A program made the translations under genes and the position numbers. The notes under the pieces are model-generated. The model made no database searches, had not been told where the DNA came from, and saw only the letters and a program-made list of their open reading frames with translations. Of a DNA stretch of 64,000 bases, positions 32,826 to 40,873 are shown piece after piece; within the stretch, counting starts at the first letter, position 1, and the number at the start of each line of letters is the position of its first letter. The DNA comes from Paenibacillus tarimensis (GTDB taxonomy: Bacteria; Bacillota; Bacilli; Paenibacillales; Paenibacillaceae). The DNA lies in the NCBI RefSeq assembly GCF_021532315.1, contig NZ_JAKGAO010000004.1:310001-374000 (forward strand), in the 5' to 3' direction.

Positions 32826-33697
32826 TGCGTAAAATAAAGATTTTTATGGAAATGATTAAATTTGAGCATACGCTGTTTGCTCTGCCTTTTGCCTTCGTGG
32901 GAGCCATTCTGGGAGCTGTAATGGAACAGGACAGGCTGCCGGGATGGGGGGAGATCGGATGGGTTATTGTAGCTATGGTGGGCGCCAGAAGCGCAGCCAT
33001 GGGACTAAACCGGCTGATCGACCGGGCCATTGACGCGCGTAACCCGCGGACGGAAAAACGTGCGATTCCCGCAGGACTGCTGCGTTCGAATGAAGTGCTT
33101 ATTTTTATTACGGTCTCATTCCTTCTATTGTTTGCAGCTTCCTTCCGGCTTGATCCATTGGCAGTAAAATTGCTGCCTGTTGCGATCTTTATGCTGGTTT
33201 TTTATTCTTACACGAAACGGTTCACTTGGCTATGCCATTTATTCCTGGGCTTTACGATCGCGCTCGCGCCGCTTGGCGGATGGGTTGCCGTTACGGGCAC
33301 AGCAGGGTGGTCCGCTTATCTGCTTTATGTTTCCGTCGCTTTCTGGACAGCAGGCTTTGATATCGTCTATGCTTGCCAGGATTACGAGTTTGACCGCAGG
33401 GAAGGTCTTCACTCGATTCCAGCCCGTTTTGGAATCAAGCGCTCCTTATGGCTTGCCCGTTTGTTCCACCTTGTACCAGCCGGCGGTTTCCTGGCGTTAT
33501 TCTGGATGACCGAATTAAGCTGGGGGTATCTGACAGGCACTATTATTGCAATAGGTCTGCTCTTCTATCAGCATGTCATAATCAAGCCGCAGGACCTTTC
33601 GCGTGTTAATTTATCGTTCTTCACTATGAACGGAACGCTGAGTGTCGTATTATTTGTCTTTACGCTGCTTGATTTGGTGGTGCTGCATCAATGGTGA
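32822..33697 (+). CDS. mqnP: UbiA-family prenyltransferase, probably MqnP
   Basis: This 291-residue polytopic enzyme attaches a polyprenyl chain to an aromatic acid. UbiA motifs are visible: NRLIDRAIDARNPRT (about 61-75) with Asp-rich metal-binding residues and the second DIVYACQDYEFDRREG (about 179-194). Its neighbours, a UbiX-type flavin prenyltransferase and MqnA, point to the futalosine menaquinone route, in which MqnP is the prenyltransferase. A 4-hydroxybenzoate substrate is unlikely in this context but is a common automatic name. Confidence 0.85.
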   Translation: MMRKIKIFMEMIKFEHTLFALPFAFVGAILGAVMEQDRLPGWGEIGWVIVAMVGARSAAMGLNRLIDRAIDARNPRTEKRAIPAGLLRSNEVLIFITVSFLLLFAASFRLDPLAVKLLPVAIFMLVFYSYTKRFTWLCHLFLGFTIALAPLGGWVAVTGTAGWSAYLLYVSVAFWTAGFDIVYACQDYEFDRREGLHSIPARFGIKRSLWLARLFHLVPAGGFLALFWMTELSWGYLTGTIIAIGLLFYQHVIIKPQDLSRVNLSFFTMNGTLSVVLFVFTLLDLVVLHQW

Positions 33698-34320
33698 GCA
33701 ATCGCTCTTATGCCGGCAAATGGGTAGTGGGGATTACGGGAGCAAGCGGCTCTGTCTATGGCATTAGGCTCACCGAGGTCCTGCTTGCCGGCGGCGTGCA
33801 GGTACACCTTGTCATTACGGAGGCCGGATGGCGTGTGCTGAAGGAAGAAGCGGGCTGGACTGCTTCGAAGAGGCAGGAGGCGCTCGAAACGCATTTTGGC
33901 CCTTATCTGGCTGAAGGTGCTCTCCGGTATCATCCGGTAGCCGATATTGGTGCAAGCATAGCGAGCGGTTCCTTCCGCATGGATGGCATGATTATTATTC
34001 CCTGTTCCATGGGGACCCTTGCTTCTATCGCCCACGGCACGTCGGATAACCTGATGACACGGGCTGCCGATGTGATGCTGAAGGAGGGACGGAAGCTGCT
34101 TCTTGTGCCGCGGGAAACACCGCTTCATGCCATCCATCTGGAGAATATGCTTAAACTGGCCCGACTTGGCGTGCGGATTATCCCTGCCATGCCGGCCTTT
34201 TACTATCGCCCGCAGACTATGCGTGATATGATTGAATTTATGGTTGGTAAAGTACTCGACAACATGCCCTTCGAGCACGATTTGTACCGAAGATGGGGAG
34301 ATGAGCAGGATGGGCCTTAA
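33691..34320 (+). CDS. ubiX: UbiX-type flavin prenyltransferase
   Basis: This 209-residue flavoprotein has the UbiX pattern: VGITGASGSVYGIRLTEVL at the start, IIPCSMGTLASIAHG in the middle, and the LVPRETPLHAIHLENMLKLARLG stretch with PAMPAFYYRPQT near the end. UbiX makes prenyl-FMN, the cofactor of UbiD-type decarboxylases. In futalosine clusters this gene (also called mqnQ) serves the matching decarboxylase. It overlaps mqnP by 7 bases and mqnA by 11. No UbiD partner gene is in this window. Confidence 0.9.
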   Translation: MVSNRSYAGKWVVGITGASGSVYGIRLTEVLLAGGVQVHLVITEAGWRVLKEEAGWTASKRQEALETHFGPYLAEGALRYHPVADIGASIASGSFRMDGMIIIPCSMGTLASIAHGTSDNLMTRAADVMLKEGRKLLLVPRETPLHAIHLENMLKLARLGVRIIPAMPAFYYRPQTMRDMIEFMVGKVLDNMPFEHDLYRRWGDEQDGP

Positions 34321-35176
34321 ACGCCCGATCACCATCGGACGCATTGATTATGCCAATGTATGGCCGATATATGACTACTTGAATGAAGTATTAGCAGAAA
34401 TGGATGCACCGCCTCTCAAATTTATGCAGGCTGTCCCGTCTGTATTGAATAAAGCATTGGGCGAAGGCAGAATTGACGCTGCTGCCGTGTCATCCTTTGC
34501 TTATGCCCGACACAGCAGCGAGCTGCTGCTCCTGCCGGGTTTATCAGTTAGCGCAGACGGCCCGGTGGGTTCTATTCTGCTCTTCTACAAGGAGCCGTTT
34601 GACCGGATGCTTAGCGGCAGAATTGCGCTGACAACAACCTCCGAGACATCGATTAACCTGTTGAAGATTGTCTTGGAGCAGAGATATCAGGCGAAGCCGG
34701 AGTATCTGTCAATGGAGCCGGATTTAGAAGCCATGATGGAGGTGGCGGATGCCGCGCTGCTGATTGGGGACCATGCGATTCGGGCATCCTGGCTGGAGCA
34801 TGGTTACCGTGTGCTGGATGTCGGCGAGATGTGGAAGAAATGGACCGGGCACAGCATGACGTATGCGGTTGTAGCGGTCCGGCGTTCTGTGGCAGAGTCT
34901 TATCCTCAAGAGGTCGGGCTGCTGCACCGGGCGCTGCTGGAAAGCAAGCGCAGAGGCATACGGTATGCCGGTGAGCTGGCAAGAAAGGCGGCAGCTGAAA
35001 TCGGCGGTGATTTGTCCTACTGGAATCAGTATTTTCACGGGCTGAGCCATGATTTTGGCACAGCCGAACAGACAGGCCTGATGCACTATTTTGGCTTTGC
35101 AAAGCAGTTAGGCTTGCTCAGTCAGGATGTGGGTATCCGGTATTGGTCTGAATCTGTGGCACAGGTGAACGAATGA
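34310..35176 (+). CDS. mqnA: Chorismate dehydratase, futalosine pathway
   Basis: MqnA converts chorismate to 3-enolpyruvylbenzoate, the entry step of the futalosine route to menaquinone. The 288 residues have a periplasmic-binding-protein-like fold with family elements: IGRIDYANVWPIYDYL, GRIDAAAVSSFAYARHS, DGPVGSILLFYK, and ALLIGDHAIRA. I chose ATG at 34310, spaced 9 bases after GGGGAG, over an ATG 9 bases earlier. It is followed, with 4 bases of overlap, by hepT. Chorismate is made by aroC, 3 kb downstream. Confidence 0.93.
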   Translation: MGLKRPITIGRIDYANVWPIYDYLNEVLAEMDAPPLKFMQAVPSVLNKALGEGRIDAAAVSSFAYARHSSELLLLPGLSVSADGPVGSILLFYKEPFDRMLSGRIALTTTSETSINLLKIVLEQRYQAKPEYLSMEPDLEAMMEVADAALLIGDHAIRASWLEHGYRVLDVGEMWKKWTGHSMTYAVVAVRRSVAESYPQEVGLLHRALLESKRRGIRYAGELARKAAAEIGGDLSYWNQYFHGLSHDFGTAEQTGLMHYFGFAKQLGLLSQDVGIRYWSESVAQVNE

Positions 35177-36147
35177 AACTTCTGGATATATACGCAAAGA
35201 TGCGTGCCGATCTTAACAAAATAGAAAAAGAGCTGGAGCGGAGCATTACGAGCGATCATCTGCTTCTTAGCGAGACCTCGCTCCATCTGCTGAAGGCGGG
35301 CGGGAAAAGGATTCGTCCGGTCATCGTGCTGCTGGCGGGCAAGTTTGGCGACTACCGGCTTGACGTGCTGGAAAAGGTCGCTGTTCCGCTTGAATTGATT
35401 CACATGGCGTCACTCGTGCATGATGATGTGATTGATGATGCCAGCACGAGGCGCGGCCAGCTGACCGTCAAGTCTAAATGGGATAACCGCATCGCCATGT
35501 ATACGGGTGATTACATACATGCTAAGGCGCTGACAATTGTCACAGAGCTTAGTAACCCTGCCATTCACCAGGTGCTGTCCAAAGCGCTTGTGGAGATGTG
35601 CATCGGTGAAATGGAACAGATCCGCGACTTTTTCAATACCGGACAAACCGTGCGTAATTACCTGCTTCGAATCCGCCGCAAGACGGCGCTGCTGATTGCT
35701 ATCAGCTGCCAGCTTGGCGCGATGGCAGCTGGTGCTGGCGAGCAAATTTACAACCGGCTGTACCGGTTCGGCTATAACATCGGGATGGCCTTCCAAATCC
35801 GTGATGATCTGCTGGACATATGCGGGACAGAGAAGCAAATCGGCAAGCCTCCCGGCTCCGATATTCGTCAAGGGAATATTACACTCCCCGTACTTCTCGC
35901 TCTCCGTGAAGCGGACAAGCGGGAGGAGCTGCTCACTGAAATTGCCAGACTGAAGAGCACCAATGGTGAAGCAGACAGCAGCAGAGCCATTGAACTTATT
36001 CGGAATAGCGAAGGAATAGGTGAAGCAGAACGCCTCGCCAGCCGATATATAGATAAAGCGGTTCACGCGCTTTCCGGTCTACCTGATATACCGGCCCGGA
36101 AGAGCTTGAAGGATATAGCCTATTTTATTGGCGAACGCAGTTATTAA
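35173..36147 (+). CDS. hepT: Heptaprenyl diphosphate synthase component II
   Basis: This 324-residue protein is the catalytic subunit that extends farnesyl diphosphate with isopentenyl units. The first Asp-rich motif is HDDVIDDAS (D84, D85, D88) and the second is RDDLLDICG (about 212-220); GKRIRP near residue 45 binds the substrate diphosphate. The start overlaps mqnA as ATGA. It pairs with hepS, four genes upstream in the same apparent operon. Confidence 0.95.
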   Translation: MKLLDIYAKMRADLNKIEKELERSITSDHLLLSETSLHLLKAGGKRIRPVIVLLAGKFGDYRLDVLEKVAVPLELIHMASLVHDDVIDDASTRRGQLTVKSKWDNRIAMYTGDYIHAKALTIVTELSNPAIHQVLSKALVEMCIGEMEQIRDFFNTGQTVRNYLLRIRRKTALLIAISCQLGAMAAGAGEQIYNRLYRFGYNIGMAFQIRDDLLDICGTEKQIGKPPGSDIRQGNITLPVLLALREADKREELLTEIARLKSTNGEADSSRAIELIRNSEGIGEAERLASRYIDKAVHALSGLPDIPARKSLKDIAYFIGERSY

Positions 36148-36173
36148 GAACATCCGTACAGGAGGGATTAATA

Positions 36174-36617
36174 ATGGAACAAACATTCTTGATGGTGAAA
36201 CCAGATGGTGTTCAGCGGAGTCTAATCGGAGAGATCGTGTCTCGCTTTGAGAAGAAGGGATTACAGCTTGTTGGTGCGAAGCTGATGATGGTTAGCAAGG
36301 AGCTTGCGGAGCGGCATTATGCCGAGCATAAAGGTAAGCCCTTTTATGAGCCGCTAATTGAGTTCATCACATCTGGTCCAGTGTTCGCGATGGTCTGGCA
36401 GGGTGATCAGGTCATTGCGCTGACCAGATCGCTGATCGGCAAGACCAATGCCGTGGAAGCGGCCCCGGGCACTATTCGCGCCGATTTTGCGGTACATACC
36501 AATTTCAACCTGATTCACGGATCGGACTCCGTGGAGAGCGCACAGCGCGAAATCGGTATTTTCTTCGATCCAGCCGAGCTGATTCCTTACGATCATACGA
36601 TCCAGCGCTGGATTTAA
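36174..36617 (+). CDS. ndk: Nucleoside diphosphate kinase
   Basis: This 147-residue enzyme balances nucleoside triphosphate pools by a phospho-histidine ping-pong mechanism. Active-site region [21 protein letters not shown] holds the catalytic His (about residue 114). The N-terminus [14 protein letters not shown] is typical. AGGAGG precedes the ATG. The hepT-ndk-cheR-aroC order is as in Bacillus. Confidence 0.97.
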   Translation: MEQTFLMVKPDGVQRSLIGEIVSRFEKKGLQLVGAKLMMVSKELAERHYAEHKGKPFYEPLIEFITSGPVFAMVWQGDQVIALTRSLIGKTNAVEAAPGTIRADFAVHTNFNLIHGSDSVESAQREIGIFFDPAELIPYDHTIQRWI

Positions 36618-36659
36618 TTTAGGCCACAGACTAACTGCAGGACGCGGGAGGAGCGCTTT

Positions 36660-37445
36660 ATGGAAGACACGGATTTTTTATTTTTCATTAAGCAAATCAA
36701 GGCGAAAACAAACATCGATCTCTCGCAGTACAAGGAAGCGCAAATGAAACGCAGGCTGACTACACTTCGAGCAAAGCATGGATTTACCACTTTTGCAGCC
36801 TACACGGAAGCGCTAAATTCTGATCCGAAGCTGATGAATGAGTTCCTGGACCGGATGACAATCAATGTATCCGAATTCTGGCGCAACCCAAACCGCTGGG
36901 CGGCTCTCGAGCAGAAATTCCTGCCGGAGATGCTCAAGACGGGCGGCAAGCTGAAGATTTGGAGTGCGGCGTGTTCTACAGGCGAGGAGCCTTACACGAT
37001 TGCGATGATACTGGACAAGCTTGGCGCTTTCGAGCGGGCCTCGATCCTGGCCACGGATCTAGATAACAAGGTTCTGGAGAAAGCGATGGAGGGGCGGTAT
37101 TCGGACCGTTCGGTCAAGGATGTGCCGTCCTCGTACAGGGATCAGTACTTCAACCATGCAGGGGATGATGAGCTTACTGTCAATCCCAAGCTGAGGAAGA
37201 TTATCCGGTTTCAGCAGCACAATCTGCTGCACAGCGCGTTTGAGACCGGCTTTGACCTCATAGTCTGCCGTAATGTAATGATTTACTTCACGGAAGAGGC
37301 GAAGCATGAGCTGTACCACAGGTTCGCGAGCAGCTTACGGCCTGGAGGCATGTTGTTTGTAGGCAGTACAGAACAGATTTTCTCACCCGCCCAATATGGG
37401 CTTGATACGGTGGAGACCTTTTTTTACCGCAGAAAAACGGACTAA
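36660..37445 (+). CDS. cheR: Chemotaxis protein methyltransferase CheR
   Basis: CheR methylates glutamates on chemoreceptors with SAM, setting the adaptation state. The 261 residues have the CheR N-terminal helical domain (residues 1-70) and a SAM domain: WSAACSTGEEPYTIAM (about 101-116), ILATDLDNKVLEKA, and the DLIVCRNVMIYF motif. No other chemotaxis gene is near, and the same isolated position next to ndk and aroC is found in Bacillus. GGAGGAG lies upstream of the ATG. Confidence 0.95.
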   Translation: MEDTDFLFFIKQIKAKTNIDLSQYKEAQMKRRLTTLRAKHGFTTFAAYTEALNSDPKLMNEFLDRMTINVSEFWRNPNRWAALEQKFLPEMLKTGGKLKIWSAACSTGEEPYTIAMILDKLGAFERASILATDLDNKVLEKAMEGRYSDRSVKDVPSSYRDQYFNHAGDDELTVNPKLRKIIRFQQHNLLHSAFETGFDLIVCRNVMIYFTEEAKHELYHRFASSLRPGGMLFVGSTEQIFSPAQYGLDTVETFFYRRKTD

Positions 37446-37506
37446 TGTATAAGTGTTCATCTTTTTTCCGATACTGACAGTAAGCATGCATGTCTGGAGG
37501 TATAGG

Positions 37507-37677
37507 ATGGATAAGCGCAAAGTAATCGCGGCATACCGCCGTGGGATGATTACGATTCATGAGTGCGCGCAAATACTTGGACTTGAAGCTATACAGGTGA
37601 CCGGCATAATTGAAGATTTCAAGCTGCCGGCGGATCCGGCTGGCCTGCCCGCTAAGCAACCGATCAGCGGTTGCTGA
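37507..37677 (+). CDS. Small HTH-like protein, 56 residues
   Basis: A 56-residue frame, with GGAGG 7 bases before ATG 37507, encodes MDKRKVIAAYRRGMI followed by THECAQILGLEAIQVTGII, which looks like one helix-turn-helix, then a short Pro-rich tail ending SGC. I cannot assign a family. It lies between cheR and the aro operon promoter and is followed by a terminator. It may be a small DNA-binding regulator. Confidence 0.6.
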   Translation: MDKRKVIAAYRRGMITIHECAQILGLEAIQVTGIIEDFKLPADPAGLPAKQPISGC

Positions 37678-37692
37678 TATGGCAGTATACTA

Positions 37693-37748
37693 GAACCGCT
37701 TCTCCCGTCAATCGGCAACAGCCGACACACGGAGGAAGCGGTTTTTTC
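37693..37748 (+). terminator. Terminator before the aro operon
   Basis: AACCGCTTCTCC pairs with GGAGGAAGCGGTT across an inner CGGC/GCCG hairpin, followed by TTTTCTT. Confidence 0.87.
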
Positions 37749-37816
37749 TTATATGAGGCCCTTATTATATGTAAAAGACAAAGCCAGCCGGGAATTGTAT
37801 ACATGGCCTTCATTTC

Positions 37817-37845
37817 TTGTCAAACCGTCAGGGCTATACTATAAT
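37817..37845 (+). promoter_or_regulatory. Sigma-A promoter for the aromatic supra-operon
   Basis: TTGTCA and a perfect TATAAT are 17 bases apart, about 49 bases before aroC. Confidence 0.85.
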
Positions 37846-37893
37846 GAGCAAAGATATTAGCGGATATACATAGCGAATTAGGGGGAAATCGGA

Positions 37894-39063
37894 GTGAGTT
37901 TACGATACTTAACGGCCGGCGAGACGCATGGTCCTCAGCTGACTGCCATTATTGAAGGTCTACCGAGCAATCTGATGATTGATTTTGAAGAGCTGAACTT
38001 TCAGCTGGAGCGCAGACAGAAGGGTCACGGACGGGGACGGAGAATGCAAATCGAGAAGGACCGTGCCAATATCGTGGGCGGTGTCCGTCATGGTAAAACA
38101 ACCGGTGCCCCTGTCGCTTTAGTGGTCGAGAATAACGATTGGAAGCATTGGACCAGTGTAATGAACATTGAACCAATTGAAGGCAGCGATGAAGAGAAGC
38201 GCCGCGTGCATCGTCCAAGACCCGGACATGCCGATTTGAACGGCGGCTTAAAGTATAACCTGAAGGATCTGCGTAATGTATTAGAGCGTTCCAGTGCCAG
38301 GGAAACGGCAGCGCGTGTTGCGGTTGGTGCCGTTGCAAGGCAGCTTCTGGCTGAATTCGGCATTAAGGTAGCTGGACAAGTGATTCGAATCGGTGAGGTG
38401 GAAGCGAAAGTGAGCCAGCTGCCGGTTGACGAATTAATCCGCATTACGGAGGAATCACCGGTCCGCGTTGTGGACAAGGAAGCGGAAATTAAGATGATGG
38501 AGCATATTGACCAGATGAAGGCTGACGGGGACTCCATCGGTGGAATTGTGGAATGTATTATTGAGGGTGTGCCAGTAGGGCTGGGCAGCCATGTTCAGTG
38601 GGACCGCAAGCTTGATGGCCGCATTGCGCAGGCTGTCGTGTCTATTAATGCCTTCAAGGGCTGCGAGATCGGCATTGGTTTTGAAGCAGGCGAGCTGCGT
38701 GGCTCACAGGTTCATGACGAAATCATGTATGAGGATGGGCGTGGTTTCTACCGGGCCTCAAACCGTGCAGGAGGTTTTGAAGGCGGTATGACAACAGGCG
38801 AGCAAATCGTCGTGCGCGGCGTCATGAAGCCGATTCCAACCCTGTATAAGCCGCTTCGCAGTGTTGATATTGATACGAAGGAGCCATTCACGGCACAGGT
38901 AGAGCGTTCGGACAGCTGTGCGGTACCAGCAGCAAGTGTAGTGATGGAGCATGTTGTCGCCTGGGAGGTCGCCAGAGCATTTCTGGAGAAGTTCGGCGGT
39001 GACTCAGTAGAGGAGATTCGGGGCAACCTGAACCGCTATCTTGAGCAAGTGGGGCAGTATTAA
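37894..39063 (+). CDS. aroC: Chorismate synthase
   Basis: This 389-residue FMN-dependent enzyme eliminates phosphate from EPSP to give chorismate (called AroF in B. subtilis). Signatures are [17 protein letters not shown] near the start, [27 protein letters not shown], and FEAGELRGS. The conserved His residues of the active site are in GETHG and [13 protein letters not shown] at 37894 is the start, after AGGGGGAAATCGGA. It heads the operon aroC-aroB-aroH-trp-hisC-tyrA. Confidence 0.97.
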   Translation: MSLRYLTAGETHGPQLTAIIEGLPSNLMIDFEELNFQLERRQKGHGRGRRMQIEKDRANIVGGVRHGKTTGAPVALVVENNDWKHWTSVMNIEPIEGSDEEKRRVHRPRPGHADLNGGLKYNLKDLRNVLERSSARETAARVAVGAVARQLLAEFGIKVAGQVIRIGEVEAKVSQLPVDELIRITEESPVRVVDKEAEIKMMEHIDQMKADGDSIGGIVECIIEGVPVGLGSHVQWDRKLDGRIAQAVVSINAFKGCEIGIGFEAGELRGSQVHDEIMYEDGRGFYRASNRAGGFEGGMTTGEQIVVRGVMKPIPTLYKPLRSVDIDTKEPFTAQVERSDSCAVPAASVVMEHVVAWEVARAFLEKFGGDSVEEIRGNLNRYLEQVGQY

Positions 39064-39064
39064 G

Positions 39065-40168
39065 ATGCGTGAGTTAACCGTCGATCTGGGTGACCGATCT
39101 TATCCGATCTACATCGGGGAAGGTCTGCTGCAAAGAGCGGCTGAATTGTTTGCCAAGCATGGTGTCAGCCTGAAGTCCCCGCTTATGATCGTCTCAGATG
39201 CTAACGTAGCGGATAACTATCTTGTGCCGCTGGAGGAGCAGCTCCGGTCAGCCGGTTACCAGACCGTCTCGATTACTGTACCGTCCGGAGAAGGTTCGAA
39301 GTCGTTGTCCGTATTTGAATCGGTCATTACCAAGGCGCTGGAGGCTGGTCTTGACAGGCATTCCACCATTGTTGCGCTGGGTGGAGGCGTGGTCGGCGAT
39401 CTGGCCGGCTATGCTGCCGCGGCCTATATGCGGGGAATTCGTTTTATCCAAATCCCTACCACCATCCTGGCTCATGACAGCAGTGTTGGCGGCAAGGTAG
39501 CCGTTAACCATCCGCTGGCCAAAAATATAATCGGAGCGTTCCATCAGCCTGAAATCGTTCTGTATGATCTGCAAACTCTGCAGACGCTACCTGGACGGGA
39601 GGTCCGTTCAGGTTTGGCAGAAGTCATTAAGCACGGTCTGATCTGGGATGCCGGATTCGTCAGTTGGATTGAAGAGAATATGGAGGAGCTGCTCGCTCTT
39701 GATCCGGAGGCTTTGGGCTACGCTCTATACAAGGGCTGCAGTATTAAAGCCGAGGTTGTATCCAAGGACGAGAGGGAGCAGGATTTGCGCGCTATCTTAA
39801 ATCTGGGTCATACGATTGGGCATGCGCTTGAAGCGGTGGCAGGTTATGGAGAGCTGACACATGGGGAGGCTATTGCAATCGGCATGGTCGGCTCGGCCAG
39901 AATTGGTGTTGAGCTCGGCGCACCCCAAGAGGTCTATGACGTTACGCTGCGCCTCTTTAACAGCTGTGGTCTTCCGGTAGGGATTCCCGCCAACTATGAT
40001 ACAGAGGCGATCATGAGCGCCATGATGCGAGACAAGAAATTCAGGGAAGGCCGTATGGTTTTTGTCGTACCGACCGCTATCGGCAGGGTCGTCATTGATA
40101 AGAACATGTCGGCTGATTTGGTTAGACGGACCGTGGAGCAGCTTAAGGGGGAGACTGGGCAAGCATGA
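39065..40168 (+). CDS. aroB: 3-dehydroquinate synthase
   Basis: This 367-residue enzyme uses NAD and zinc (or cobalt) to close the ring from DAHP to 3-dehydroquinate. Motifs are VPSGEGSKSL, the NAD-binding ALGGGVVGDLAGYAAA, PTTILAHDSSVGGKVAVNHP, and the zinc-binding NLGHTIGHALE and ELTHGEA histidines. ATG at 39065 starts right after the aroC stop, and it overlaps aroH by 4 bases. All three genes are clearly cotranscribed. Confidence 0.97.
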   Translation: MRELTVDLGDRSYPIYIGEGLLQRAAELFAKHGVSLKSPLMIVSDANVADNYLVPLEEQLRSAGYQTVSITVPSGEGSKSLSVFESVITKALEAGLDRHSTIVALGGGVVGDLAGYAAAAYMRGIRFIQIPTTILAHDSSVGGKVAVNHPLAKNIIGAFHQPEIVLYDLQTLQTLPGREVRSGLAEVIKHGLIWDAGFVSWIEENMEELLALDPEALGYALYKGCSIKAEVVSKDEREQDLRAILNLGHTIGHALEAVAGYGELTHGEAIAIGMVGSARIGVELGAPQEVYDVTLRLFNSCGLPVGIPANYDTEAIMSAMMRDKKFREGRMVFVVPTAIGRVVIDKNMSADLVRRTVEQLKGETGQA

Positions 40169-40533
40169 GTGTACGGGGAATTCGCGGAGCGATTACGGTA
40201 GATGTGAATGAAGAACAGCCTATTCTGCAGGCCACCATTGATGTGCTGAACGGAATTGTTACGGAGAATAGTGTTTCACCTGAAGATATATGCAGCGTAT
40301 TGATTACGGTGACGACTGACTTGGATGCTGCTTTTCCTGCCAGAGCCATCCGCGAAATGGAAGGCTGGGAGCTAGTTCCCCTGATGTGTGCGGTTGAGGT
40401 TCCGGTCAAGGGCAGTCTTGAACGCTGTATCCGGTTAATGGTGCTCGTTAATACGGACAAGACGCAAGCTGAAATACATCATATCTACATGGGTGAAGCA
40501 GCCGCTCTACGTCCCGATTTGGGCAAATCTTGA
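40165..40533 (+). CDS. aroH: Chorismate mutase, AroH type
   Basis: This 122-residue trimeric enzyme (AroH fold, unlike the helical AroQ type) converts chorismate to prephenate for phenylalanine and tyrosine. Active-site residues are visible: Arg7 in VRGIRGA, Glu in CAVEVPV (about 78) and Arg in ERCIRLMV (about 90). The start overlaps aroB by 4 bases. After its stop comes the trp leader with its own promoter. Confidence 0.95.
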   Translation: MSVRGIRGAITVDVNEEQPILQATIDVLNGIVTENSVSPEDICSVLITVTTDLDAAFPARAIREMEGWELVPLMCAVEVPVKGSLERCIRLMVLVNTDKTQAEIHHIYMGEAAALRPDLGKS

Positions 40534-40558
40534 GTCCGAAACCGGCCCGGCAGCCGGG

Positions 40559-40588
40559 TTGACGCACGGATAGCTGCTAGTGTATAGT
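40559..40588 (+). promoter_or_regulatory. Internal promoter for the trp genes
   Basis: TTGACG and TATAGT are 18 bases apart, giving a start near 40595, ahead of the TRAP triplets. Confidence 0.65.
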
Positions 40589-40613
40589 GGTAACAAGTTT
40601 TAGCGAAAAAGAA

Positions 40614-40680
40614 GAGACCAATAGTAATTGAGCATAGAGCAGAGCAGAGTGTATGACGAGTTGAGATGAGCTGAGTTTAG
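40614..40680 (+). promoter_or_regulatory. TRAP binding site: eleven GAG/TAG triplets
   Basis: Triplets start at 40614 GAG, 40622 TAG, 40630 GAG, 40635 TAG, 40642 GAG, 40647 GAG, 40658 GAG, 40663 GAG, 40668 GAG, 40673 GAG and 40678 TAG. The last five are spaced exactly 5 bases apart, the ideal 2-base spacer for TRAP; the earlier ones have spacers of 2 to 8. Eleven equals the number of TRAP subunits. Confidence 0.88.
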
Positions 40681-40822
40681 AGGAATTAAGGAAGACGGGC
40701 AGACACAGTAGGTAGTGTTTGGCCGCTTTCGCTTCAGGCCAGGCGAGAACATGACCACAGGGTGATGGCGCAGATGGCTGATGAGGCGTTCTTCCGTAAA
40801 CCTTCATCTTATACCCATAACC

Positions 40823-40848
40823 GCTCCTGCCTGTGCAGGGGCTTTTTT
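40823..40848 (+). terminator. trp attenuator terminator
   Basis: GCTCCTGC pairs with GCAGGGGC around CTGT and is followed by six T. It lies 26 bases before trpE and follows the TRAP triplets. Confidence 0.85.
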
Positions 40849-40873
40849 ATATTCCAATACGGAGGGATAAGAG

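Larger units (their letters stand above)
40595..40873 (+). promoter_or_regulatory. trp operon leader under TRAP control
   Basis: The leader of about 280 nt has TRAP triplets at 40614-40680, a middle part that includes a GGCC hairpin (40728-40744 region), and an intrinsic terminator at 40823-40848. TRAP bound with tryptophan should favour termination. In B. subtilis the triplets overlap the antiterminator, which sits close to the terminator; here 140 bases separate them, so an extra structure must link binding to termination. A frame from 40762 through the terminator has no Trp codons and is not a leader peptide of the E. coli kind. Confidence 0.75.
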
